Below, one piece after another: positions 25,905 through 33,481 of a DNA stretch of 53,472 bases (positions within the stretch are counted from its first letter, which is position 1; each line of letters opens with the position of its first letter). The stretch spans positions 1 through 53,472 of the forward strand of contig JACSRE010000293.1 in the NCBI GenBank assembly GCA_014879945.1, in the 5' to 3' direction. A model generated the notes under the pieces. That model was not told where the DNA came from. It saw only the letters and a program-made list of their open reading frames with translations, and did not search any database. A program made the position numbers and the translations under genes. This DNA comes from Myxococcus sp. (lineage in GTDB: Bacteria > Myxococcota > Myxococcia > Myxococcales > Myxococcaceae).

Positions 25905-26216
25905 TCAGCGGCGGCTGAGCATCGTCTTGCCGCGCGCCTGCACCGTCGCGCCGCCCGGCACCTTCGCCGTCATCGCCGGCGCCATGGCGCGCAGCTCGAA
26001 CACCCGCATGTCGGGGTACGGCATGTAGCGGAAGACGGGCACATTCAACGGCGCGTCGGGCAGCACCTTGCCGGTGATGATGGGGCGAGGGGGCGCCTTC
26101 GAGGCCATCAGCAGGCCCAGGGAGATCGCCAGCAGCACCGCCCCGAGGGCGATTCCCACCGCGCGAACCCGCTTGTCATCCATCAGCACCTCAAACCGCT
26201 CAGAGAACGTGTCCAT
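25905..26216 (-). CDS. Small single-pass membrane protein
   Basis: This 103-residue protein starts at the ATG at 26216. An alternative ATG at 26183 (MDDKRVRAVG) has a better ribosome site, GAGGTG just upstream, and would give 92 residues. One membrane helix is clear (AVGIALGAVLLAISLGLLMA). It is followed by a Pro-rich extracytoplasmic tail (APPRPIITGKVLPDAPLNVP) and a short conserved-looking end (MRVFELRAMAPAMTAKVPGG). I do not recognise it. Confidence 0.65.
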   Translation of the reverse strand: MDTFSERFEVLMDDKRVRAVGIALGAVLLAISLGLLMASKAPPRPIITGKVLPDAPLNVPVFRYMPYPDMRVFELRAMAPAMTAKVPGGATVQARGKTMLSRR

Positions 26217-26410
26217 GAGGCGAGGCCCACTGCCAGCGCCGCGCCAACCGATCGAAGTCCTTCGCCCTCATCGATCCAGCGGCTTGGTGACGCGCTGCTT
26301 GAACCTGTAGGAGACAGTGGCACATCGGCGCGTGGCCCAACTGGAGTTTGCCTGTCTCACGTTCAGCCGATTTACAGCGCCGGGGAGCCGCTCTCAGCAC
26401 GCGAGAAAGC

Positions 26411-27835
26411 TCAGCCGAGCCGCTTCAACGCGACCTGCGCCGCCCAGTACCCGCACATGCCGTGCACGCCGGGCCCGGGAGGCGCCGAGGCGGAGCAGAG
26501 CAGGACCTTCTCGTTGGGCGTGACGTACGGCAGCCCGATGGTGGGGCGGAAGAAGACCTGCAGTCCCTCGACGGCGCCGGCCGAGATGTCACCGCCCAGG
26601 TAGCTGGCGTTGGTGGCCTCGAAGTCGGCGGGCGTCTTCGCGTGGCGCGCGACGACGCGCTGCCCAAAGCCGGGCGCGAAGCGCTCCAGCTGCGCCTCGA
26701 CGCGCTCGCTCATGTCGACGGTGGAGCCGTTGGGCACGTGGCAGTACGCCCAAAGGGTGTGGTGGCCGGCGGGGGCGCGGCTGCCGTCGAAGCCGGAGTG
26801 CTGGGCGACGAGCACGTACGGCCGGTCGGCCACCCGGCCCGCAGAGGGAGCGGCCTCGGACTCGCTCAGCTCCTCGATCGTGCCGCACACGTGCAGGCAC
26901 GAGGTGCGCCGGGCCTCTTCGTTGCTCCATGGCATCGGCCCATCGAGCGCGTAGTCGAGCTTGAACACGCCGGGGCCTCGCTTGAAGCCCTGCTCCACGC
27001 GCCGCCGGTACGACGCGGGCAGCGCCTCGCCACACACCCGCGTCATCACGTGCGCGTGGGTGTCGAAGAGCACGAGGCGGTGCGGGGGGAGCTGCTCGAG
27101 GCTCGAGACCGGCGCGTTGGCCTCGAGCTCGCCGCCGGCCTCCCGAAGCATCGCCACCAGCGCGTCCACCAGCCGCTGCGAGCCGCCCTCGATGAAGGGC
27201 CAGCCGACCGCGTGCCCCGTCATCGCCAGGATGACGCCGAAGGCGTTGGTGAGCGGCGTCGTCAGTGGAGAGAACGAGTGGGCCGCGCACCCGCCGAGGA
27301 GCGCCTTGGTGCGCGGGTGTTGGAACCGCGACTCCACGAAGTCCACGTTGCTCTCGAGCGCCGCGAGGCCGAAGCGCGCGGCGAGGAGGGGCGCCTTGAG
27401 CGGCGGCTTCGTCAGCGGGTTGAAGATGAGGTCCTTCAGGTCGTGAAAGCCGTCGACGAGCGGCTTCATCAGCCGAAGGTACGGCCCCTCATCGACGCCG
27501 AGCCTGGCGGCGGTGGCCTCGACGCTGCGCTCGAGCACCGCGGCGTCACCGTCGGCGAGCGGGTTCACCACCGGAAAGTCGGAGTGGATGAAGCGCACCC
27601 CGTGCTGCTCCAGCGGCAAGGACGAGAAGAACGGTGAGGCGGCCGCGAGCGGGTGAATGGCCGAGCAGAGGTCGTGCACGAAGCCCGGCTTCGTCAGCGC
27701 CATCGAGCGCGCGCCGCCACCGAACGTCGGCTGCCCCTCGAGCACCTTCACCGAGCGCCCCGCGCGCGCCAGCACCAGCGCCGCCGCCAGCCCGTTCGGG
27801 CCCGAGCCCACCACCACCGCGTCGTACGTCTTCAC
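26411..27835 (-). CDS. FAD-dependent oxidoreductase, phytoene-desaturase/PYROXD2-like
   Basis: This 474-residue protein has a GTG start at 27835 overlapping the aroA stop (GTGA). The N-terminal FAD motif is DAVVVGSGPNGLAAALVLARAG, followed by EGQPTFGGGARS, the amine-oxidase/phytoene-desaturase pattern. The C-terminal FAD contact region (PPGPGVHGMCGYWAAQVAL) resembles PYROXD2-type oxidoreductases rather than CrtI. It is the last gene of the aromatic operon, so a role linked to aromatic or quinone metabolism is possible; equally, it may simply be carried along. The two CrtI-type proteins of the carotenoid operon are 10 kb away. Family assignment is good; substrate is unknown. Confidence 0.85.
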   Translation of the reverse strand: MKTYDAVVVGSGPNGLAAALVLARAGRSVKVLEGQPTFGGGARSMALTKPGFVHDLCSAIHPLAAASPFFSSLPLEQHGVRFIHSDFPVVNPLADGDAAVLERSVEATAARLGVDEGPYLRLMKPLVDGFHDLKDLIFNPLTKPPLKAPLLAARFGLAALESNVDFVESRFQHPRTKALLGGCAAHSFSPLTTPLTNAFGVILAMTGHAVGWPFIEGGSQRLVDALVAMLREAGGELEANAPVSSLEQLPPHRLVLFDTHAHVMTRVCGEALPASYRRRVEQGFKRGPGVFKLDYALDGPMPWSNEEARRTSCLHVCGTIEELSESEAAPSAGRVADRPYVLVAQHSGFDGSRAPAGHHTLWAYCHVPNGSTVDMSERVEAQLERFAPGFGQRVVARHAKTPADFEATNASYLGGDISAGAVEGLQVFFRPTIGLPYVTPNEKVLLCSASAPPGPGVHGMCGYWAAQVALKRLG

Positions 27836-29040
27836 GTCGCCTCCACCCGCTCGATGCCCACCTTCGCCGCTTCACGCCAGAACCCGGGGAAGCTCTTCGT
27901 CACCGCGTCGGTGCCGCGCACCGAAATCGTCACCCCCAGCAGCGCGCCTGCCACCGTCGCCGCCATCACCAGGCGGTGGTCGTCGCGCCCATCGAAGACG
28001 CCGCCCCGGGCCACGGAGGGCGGCGTGACGACCAGCCGCTCGCCTTCCACCTCGGCGGCGCCGCCGACCAACCGCGCCAGCTCCACCAGGGCCTCGAGGC
28101 GGTCGCTCTCTTTGTGCCGGAGCACGCCGCAGCGCACGAACGTCGACGGCGCGGGCGCCACCAGCGCGACCGCCACGAGGGCGGGCACCGCGTCAGGACA
28201 GACCGCCGCGTCGACCTGCAGCCCACGCTGGAGCGCCCCCGTCACCCGCGTCGCCCCGGCCGACTGCGAGAGCCCCAGCCCCGCGTCTTCCAGGTGCGCG
28301 GCGAAGGCGCGATCGGGGTGGGCCGCGCCGCGGTCGACGTGGCTCACCGACGCGCCCGACCGCCACGCGAGCGGGAGCAGGTAGGTCAGCGACGACCAAT
28401 CGCCCGGGAGCGCCGTGGGCTGCTCGGCGCGCGCCCAGCGCGTGACGGTGAGCCGTGGCGAGTCACCTTCGACCGTGAAGCCGAAGCGCGCGAGCCACGC
28501 GACGGTGAGCGCGAGGTAGCCCGCGCTGGTCGCCTCGCCCTCGACCTCGAGCGTCACCGGCGGGGCGCCTTCACGAACCAGCCGCGCGGCGCCCAGGAGC
28601 AGGCTCGAGGCGAACTGGCTCGACTCGACCCCCGAGACCCGAAACGGGCCCACGAAGCGCCGGGCGCCCGACTCGACGGCGAGCGGCCACGGCTGCCGGC
28701 CGTGCGCGATGGTGACGCCGAGCGCGCGACGGAGCGACTCGAAGAGCGGCTCGTGCGGGCGCGCACCCAGCCGCGGCGTCCCGACGAAGCGCCAGGCGGT
28801 GTGCGGCCGCAGCGCGGCTTGCGTGACGAGGAAGCGAAACGGCGCGCCCGCGTCGAGGCAGTCCACCGCTCCCGAGGTGCCCCGCAACGTGCGCAGCCCG
28901 CTCGAGAGCACCTCGACGTCGCGGGGCCGCGCGCTCGCCTCGGGGAGCAGCGCCTCGTGCGCGCCGTCGCACACCTCGGCCAGCACCAGCGCGCGGTGCG
29001 CGTCGGACTTCGAGCTGGGCGGGGTGAGGGCCTCAGCCAC
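27832..29040 (-). CDS. aroA: 3-phosphoshikimate 1-carboxyvinyltransferase (EPSP synthase)
   Basis: This 402-residue protein is slightly shorter than typical EPSP synthases (about 430). It joins shikimate-3-phosphate and phosphoenolpyruvate, the sixth step of the shikimate pathway. Readable motifs include the N-terminal PPSSKSDAHRALVLAEV, where Lys and Arg bind both substrates, DAGAPFRFLV (equivalent to the GNAGTAMR loop but altered), SSQFASSLLLGA, and the C-terminal VLRHKESDRLEAL with its conserved Lys, Glu, Ser, Asp and Arg. The change in the Gly-rich loop is where glyphosate sensitivity is decided in this family; no prediction is made here. The start overlaps the end of aroB by 8 bases. Confidence 0.92.
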   Translation of the reverse strand: MAEALTPPSSKSDAHRALVLAEVCDGAHEALLPEASARPRDVEVLSSGLRTLRGTSGAVDCLDAGAPFRFLVTQAALRPHTAWRFVGTPRLGARPHEPLFESLRRALGVTIAHGRQPWPLAVESGARRFVGPFRVSGVESSQFASSLLLGAARLVREGAPPVTLEVEGEATSAGYLALTVAWLARFGFTVEGDSPRLTVTRWARAEQPTALPGDWSSLTYLLPLAWRSGASVSHVDRGAAHPDRAFAAHLEDAGLGLSQSAGATRVTGALQRGLQVDAAVCPDAVPALVAVALVAPAPSTFVRCGVLRHKESDRLEALVELARLVGGAAEVEGERLVVTPPSVARGGVFDGRDDHRLVMAATVAGALLGVTISVRGTDAVTKSFPGFWREAAKVGIERVEAT

Positions 29041-30070
29041 CCCGGCTCCACGCGCCGCGCCACAACCCCTGCCACTGGCTCGCCTCGACGCGCGCCACCC
29101 GCCAGCGGCCCAGGTCTTCGAGCAGCACCATGCGCAGCGCGCCGCCGCTGCCCTTCTTGTCGGCCGCCAACACGGTGGAGACGGCGGAGACCTTCGCCCG
29201 TGACGCCCAGCGCGAGAGCTCCCGGCGCGCGCCGGGGCGGTTGGGCAGCGCCTGCTCCACGGCGTCGGCCACGCCGCGCGGGGTCAGCCCCATCGCCACG
29301 CCCACGTCGAGCGCGCACAGCATGCCCAGGCCCACCGCGTCGCCGTGGCGCAGCGTGTAGCCGCTGACGCTCTCGAGCACGTGGCCGAAGGTGTGGCCGA
29401 AGTTCAGCACCACGCGCACGTCCTTGCGCTCGTAGGGGTCGGTGCGCACCACCGCGTCTTTCAGCCCGCGGGCTTCGCGCAAGAGCGCGCCGTCGTCGGG
29501 CGGCTTGCGGCTCCACCGCCGAAACGTCGCGGCGTCGAGCGTGGCCACCATCTTCCACGCCTCGAGGCGGCCTTCCCGCAGCTGCCCGTCACTGAGCGTC
29601 TCGAAGAAGGCCGGGCACAGCCAGGTCTCGGCCGGCGCGTGGAAGACGCCGAGCGCGTTCTTCACCTCGCCGACGTTCACCGCGCCCTTGCCGCCGATGG
29701 AGCTGTCAACCGCCGCCAGCAGCGTCGTCGGCACGTGGATGAGCCGAACGCCGCGCTTGTGCAGGTGCGCCAGCACGCCGATGACGTCGCCGATGGTGCC
29801 GCCGCCGAGCGCGACGAAGGTGGCCGAGCGCGAGACGCCGTGGAGCTTCCTGGCGAGCCGCTCCACCATGGTGAGCGACTTCGCGGGCTCACCCGCCACC
29901 ATCGGGAGCACCTCGAACCGCGCCAGCGCCTTGGCGGCCGCCGGGTGCAGCCGCAGCACGCGCTGGTCTGCGAACACCACCGACTCGGGCGGCAGCGTCT
30001 TCACCAACGAGGCGAACAGGCCGGTGCGCTCGCGCGCTGGAACCACGGCGCCGGGGAGGAGGTCGTTCAT
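29033..30070 (-). CDS. aroB: 3-dehydroquinate synthase
   Basis: This 345-residue protein starts at the ATG at 30070 and converts DAHP to 3-dehydroquinate using NAD and a divalent metal. Motifs: FVALGGGTIGDVIGVLA (nucleotide/phosphate loop), HVPTTLLAAVDSSIGGKGAVN (substrate-binding), LEAWKMVA in place of the usual EvIKyg segment, and NFGHTFGHVLESVSG plus LRHGDAVGLGML, which supply the metal His ligands. In the EvIKyg position the first metal ligand Glu and the Lys are kept. The start shares ATGA with the end of aroC. The longer open frame upstream is only antisense or out-of-frame extension into aroC. Confidence 0.93.
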   Translation of the reverse strand: MNDLLPGAVVPARERTGLFASLVKTLPPESVVFADQRVLRLHPAAAKALARFEVLPMVAGEPAKSLTMVERLARKLHGVSRSATFVALGGGTIGDVIGVLAHLHKRGVRLIHVPTTLLAAVDSSIGGKGAVNVGEVKNALGVFHAPAETWLCPAFFETLSDGQLREGRLEAWKMVATLDAATFRRWSRKPPDDGALLREARGLKDAVVRTDPYERKDVRVVLNFGHTFGHVLESVSGYTLRHGDAVGLGMLCALDVGVAMGLTPRGVADAVEQALPNRPGARRELSRWASRAKVSAVSTVLAADKKGSGGALRMVLLEDLGRWRVARVEASQWQGLWRGAWSRGG

Positions 30071-31104
30071 GGGCGGTGCGGGCTCGCGAGCAGGGCCAAC
30101 CAGAGGTCGGCGAGCGCCATCGACGCCATCGCCTCGATGACGGGGACGGCGCGGGGAAGAATGCAGGGGTCGTGTCGGCCGGCCTTCGCGTGGTCGCTCA
30201 GCGTCGCCGGCGGCTTGAACAGCACGCGCGCCAGCAGCGGAGCCCCGTTGGCGAGGCCGCCCTGAATGCCGCCGTACGCCTCGCTGGGCGTACCGTCGGC
30301 GTTGGGCGCGTGAAACGCCTTTCCAGACAGCTGCAGCCGCGCCTCGAGATCCGCCGGGCCCCACACCACGCCGGTCACCGCGCCTACGCTCGAGAAGCCG
30401 TCGGCCAGGCGCGACTTCAGCTTGCCGAACACCGGCTCGCCCAGGCCCACCGGCACGCCCTCGACCCGAACCATGATGGCGCCGCCCAGGCTGTCGCCGT
30501 CGCGCTTCGCGTCGAGAATGCGCTGCTCCATGTGGGCGGCCATCGGCGCGTCCGGACAGCGGGTGACGTGGGCGTCGACCTGCGCCCGGGTGAGGCCGCT
30601 GGCGGGCAGCGGCGCGACGAGGGGCCCCACCTGAGAGACCCACGCCACCACCCGCAGCGCCGGCACCTCACGCCGCAGCAGCGCGTCGGCCACCGCGCCG
30701 CCGATGACGCGGCACAACGTCTCACGCCCGCTGGTGCGCCCGCCGCCCCGCGGGTCCCGGTGCTGAAACCGCGCGCGCCACACCCGGTCGGCGTGGCCGG
30801 GGCGGTCTTCCTTCTTCAGCGCGTCGTAGTCCTGGCTGCGCTGGTCCTGGTTTCGCACCACCGCGGCGATGGGGGTGCCGAGCGTCTTGTCTTCGTAGAC
30901 CCCCGAGAGCAGCTCGACCTGGTCGGCCTCGGCGCGCGCGGTGGTGACGGCCGACTGGCCCGGGCGCCGGCGGTCGAGCGCCTGTTGGACCTGCGCCGTC
31001 GTCAGGGGAACGCCCGCGGGGCAGCCGTCGATGACCGCGCCCATCGCCGGGCCGTGGCTCTCGCCGAAGGTGGTGACGCGGAAGAGAGAACCGAAGGTGT
31101 TCAT
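30067..31104 (-). CDS. aroC: Chorismate synthase
   Basis: This 345-residue protein starts at the ATG at 31104 (MNTFGSLFRVTTFGESHG), the hallmark N-terminus of the family. It removes phosphate from EPSP to give chorismate, with reduced FMN. Other motifs: DRRRPGQSAVTTARAEADQV, PIAAVVRNQDQRSQDY, RPGHADRVWRARFQHRDPRGGGRTSGRET and PRAVPVIEAMASMALAD at the end. The start shares ATGA with the end of the fused aroKDE gene, and the stop shares ATGA with aroB, so all three are translationally coupled. Confidence 0.95.
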   Translation of the reverse strand: MNTFGSLFRVTTFGESHGPAMGAVIDGCPAGVPLTTAQVQQALDRRRPGQSAVTTARAEADQVELLSGVYEDKTLGTPIAAVVRNQDQRSQDYDALKKEDRPGHADRVWRARFQHRDPRGGGRTSGRETLCRVIGGAVADALLRREVPALRVVAWVSQVGPLVAPLPASGLTRAQVDAHVTRCPDAPMAAHMEQRILDAKRDGDSLGGAIMVRVEGVPVGLGEPVFGKLKSRLADGFSSVGAVTGVVWGPADLEARLQLSGKAFHAPNADGTPSEAYGGIQGGLANGAPLLARVLFKPPATLSDHAKAGRHDPCILPRAVPVIEAMASMALADLWLALLASPHRP

Positions 31105-32942
31105 GGCGACGACTCCCACAGCGCGCGCTGACGACGAGCCTGCGCGATGAACCACCGTGGCCCGAGTCGCACCGGCGTTCCACCGAGTTGTTCGACGCGG
31201 CGGGCGATGACCTGCGCAGGGGCGCCGTAGGCGATGACGGCCACCTGCGCGCCGGCGAGCCGCAGCGCCGGGGGCGCTTCGACGGGGGCGGGCCACGTCC
31301 ACACCACCGCGCCCGTGAGCGGCCCGTTCGCCTCGGCGCGGGTGACGACCGAGAGCTCCAGCCCCAGCTGCGCGGCGGCTTCGCGGAGCGCGCCGGTGAC
31401 GCCGCCATCGCCGAGCGCCGTCACCCGCGCCGCGCCGGTGCGCGCCCGGAGCGCCAACAGCACGGCCATCGCGCCCTCGCGGTCGGTGTTGTGGCCGCTG
31501 AAGCCCGCGCCCTCGCGCACCAGGGTGTTCACCGCGTCGCGCGACGCCTCGGCGACCCTCGCGGCGGCCTTCTTGAACGGGCTGGTGACGGCGAAGCCGC
31601 GGTAGTGGGGCCGCAAGGCCGAGAGGAGCCCGGGGAGGTCGACGTCGGGGGGCAGCTCGATGCGGTCGAACGGCTGCGCGTGCAGGCGGGGGCTCCGGGA
31701 GTGCGCCACCGCGCTGCCCAGGATGCCGAGCCGGCGCGTGGTGCCGTCGGGCCGTGGCGCGTGCGTCGGTGACGGGTCGACGTCTCCCGGCGCGGCAGCC
31801 GAGCGGCGCCCGCCTGGTGGAGACCGACGCGCGGTGCGCACCGCGTCGTCGAGGCGGCGCTGGCCGGGGGCGGCGCTCCACGCGTCATCGAGCGCCAGGT
31901 AGTCGAGCGCGTTGGCCTCGGCGAGCACCGCCCGAAACGGCAGCGCCAGCGGGCCCGTGCACAGCACCGTCACCCGCTCGGCGCCGTGCGCCTGTTGGAG
32001 CGCGCGCTGTGTCTGGAGGAGCCGGGGCGCCGCCGAGGCGAGCGCGCCGAGCGGCTCGACGTGCTTGACGTGGACGTGGTCGCTCACGCCCTGCCAGTGC
32101 GCGAGCGCTTCGTCGGTCGTCATCGGCGCCGCCGCGTGGTGGGAGCGCAGCGAGCCGTCATCGGCGTCGAGGAGGACGGCGAGCCGCCTCCACTCCTCGG
32201 GAGACCGACGGCCGCGCTCGGCGATGAGCAGCGGGAGCGCGCTCGCCCCCACCTCGGCGTCGGGGGGCGACAGGTCGGTGCGCACCTCGAGCAGCTCGGC
32301 GCCTGCGCCTCGGGCCTTCTGCGAGAAGGCCGCGACGTCGGCGCCGGGGGGCAGCGTCACCACCCGCCGCGGGCGCGAGGGGCGCGCGAGCGCGCGCATG
32401 AAGTCGACGAACGAGACGGTCTCGACCGCCCGGTGCTTCGCCTCGCGCTCCGACCAGCTGGCGGTGAGCTCCTCGTGCAGGCTCACGGCCGGCATCAACC
32501 GCGGCCTCGAGCGGTCGGCCGACAAGCGCTCGACGAAGGTCTCGAACGTCACCGGCACCAGCACCGTCAGGCACCCGCGCAGCAGGTCGGCGTGGAGCGA
32601 CAGAAACCCGCCGCCCACGGCCACCACCCCGCCCGGCGGCAGCGCGGCGAAGACACTCCGCTCCGCGGCGCGGAACGAGGCGGCGTCGGCCTCGAACCAC
32701 GACCGCAGCGAGCGCCCGGCCCGCCGCTCGAGCTCGGCGTCGAGGTCGATGGCCGGCCGGCCGAGGGCCTGCGCCACGAGGGGCAGCACCGTGGACTTGC
32801 CGGCGGCGCGGTGGCCCGCCAGCACCACCGTCACGCCGCGTGGAACGCCCTCGAGCCCGACGGGCCGCTGCGCCAGCTCGAGCGCCAGTCGGTCGCGCAG
32901 GCGTGGGTCGAGGTGACGGAGCAGGTCCACGAGCGTCGTCAT
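31101..32942 (-). CDS. aroKDE: Trifunctional shikimate kinase - type I 3-dehydroquinase - shikimate dehydrogenase fusion
   Basis: This 613-residue protein starts at the ATG at 32942. Residues about 25-185 are shikimate kinase: P-loop GHRAAGKST (43-51), DLD at 66-68 and VGGGF at 109-113. Residues about 192-372 fit type I dehydroquinase: Glu219 and Arg221 (LLEVRTD), His268/269, Lys293 (HVKHVE, Schiff base), Arg337 and Gln361 (APGQ). The spacings from His to Gln match E. coli AroD closely, but about 48 residues are missing before the His. A Pro/Ser-rich linker follows. Residues about 404-613 are shikimate dehydrogenase: HSRSP, TSPFKK (Lys457), NTL, GHNTD and LGDGGVTGA. The domain order equals the C-terminal half of fungal AROM. 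It heads the aro operon. Confidence 0.88.
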   Translation of the reverse strand: MTTLVDLLRHLDPRLRDRLALELAQRPVGLEGVPRGVTVVLAGHRAAGKSTVLPLVAQALGRPAIDLDAELERRAGRSLRSWFEADAASFRAAERSVFAALPPGGVVAVGGGFLSLHADLLRGCLTVLVPVTFETFVERLSADRSRPRLMPAVSLHEELTASWSEREAKHRAVETVSFVDFMRALARPSRPRRVVTLPPGADVAAFSQKARGAGAELLEVRTDLSPPDAEVGASALPLLIAERGRRSPEEWRRLAVLLDADDGSLRSHHAAAPMTTDEALAHWQGVSDHVHVKHVEPLGALASAAPRLLQTQRALQQAHGAERVTVLCTGPLALPFRAVLAEANALDYLALDDAWSAAPGQRRLDDAVRTARRSPPGGRRSAAAPGDVDPSPTHAPRPDGTTRRLGILGSAVAHSRSPRLHAQPFDRIELPPDVDLPGLLSALRPHYRGFAVTSPFKKAAARVAEASRDAVNTLVREGAGFSGHNTDREGAMAVLLALRARTGAARVTALGDGGVTGALREAAAQLGLELSVVTRAEANGPLTGAVVWTWPAPVEAPPALRLAGAQVAVIAYGAPAQVIARRVEQLGGTPVRLGPRWFIAQARRQRALWESSP

Positions 32943-33064
32943 AACCTCACCGAGGCGGCGGGGTGTCTGTCTTCCGACCCCCCCCCACGACGACCTCCGC
33001 CAGCGCGGTGGTGACACCTGCTCGCCGACCGTGGTGGAGCGCGTGTTCGTGTAGGCTTGGGGCC

Positions 33065-33481
33065 ATGTCACGGCTCACCGCGGTCGCCTTCGCCCTCTCG
33101 TTCTGTCTCGGCCTCGCGTGCGGAATGCCCATGGTCACAGCCCCCGTCGCCGGCGCGGCGTGCACGCAAGAGAACGTCGGCGCGTGTGAGACGCCCACGC
33201 GGCTGCTGGCCTGCCTCGAGCAGAAGTGGGCGGTGGTGAGCGACTGCAAGGGCCCCGACGGCTGCCGGCGCAACGGCGACACGGTGGACTGCGACACGCG
33301 CGGCAACACCGTGGGCGACTTCTGCAGCAACGCCGGGCGCGTGCGCTGCGACCCGGACGGCGGCCTGCAGATTCTCCGCTGCAGCCCCGACTCAGGGCGC
33401 CTGGTCGTCGAGTTCTCGTGCCCGGCCACCGTCACGCAGACCCGCTGCGTCCTCGGAGACGCCGGGCTCACCTGCGAGTGA
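33065..33481 (+). CDS. Small Cys-rich lipoprotein
   Basis: This 138-residue protein starts at the ATG at 33065. The leader (LTAVAFALSFCLGLAC) ends in a lipobox, so it is probably membrane-anchored. The mature part has about 13 Cys, including CTQENVGACETPTRLLAC, GCRRNGDTVDCDTRG and RCVLGDAGLTC. Its short repeats around Cys resemble those in many myxobacterial surface lipoproteins. The function is unknown. The last 90 bases run antisense to the 3' end of the carH gene. Confidence 0.8.
   Translation: MSRLTAVAFALSFCLGLACGMPMVTAPVAGAACTQENVGACETPTRLLACLEQKWAVVSDCKGPDGCRRNGDTVDCDTRGNTVGDFCSNAGRVRCDPDGGLQILRCSPDSGRLVVEFSCPATVTQTRCVLGDAGLTCE

Noticed and set aside
26311-26358. 7-base inverted repeat (GAGACAG/CTGTCTC) as a terminator
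   Set aside because: The loop is 34 bases, the stem short, and no T-run follows.
26200-26400. 66-codon minus-strand frame in the gap before the FAD oxidoreductase
   Set aside because: No ribosome site, no conserved-looking motif and overlap with the start of a better-supported small membrane gene.
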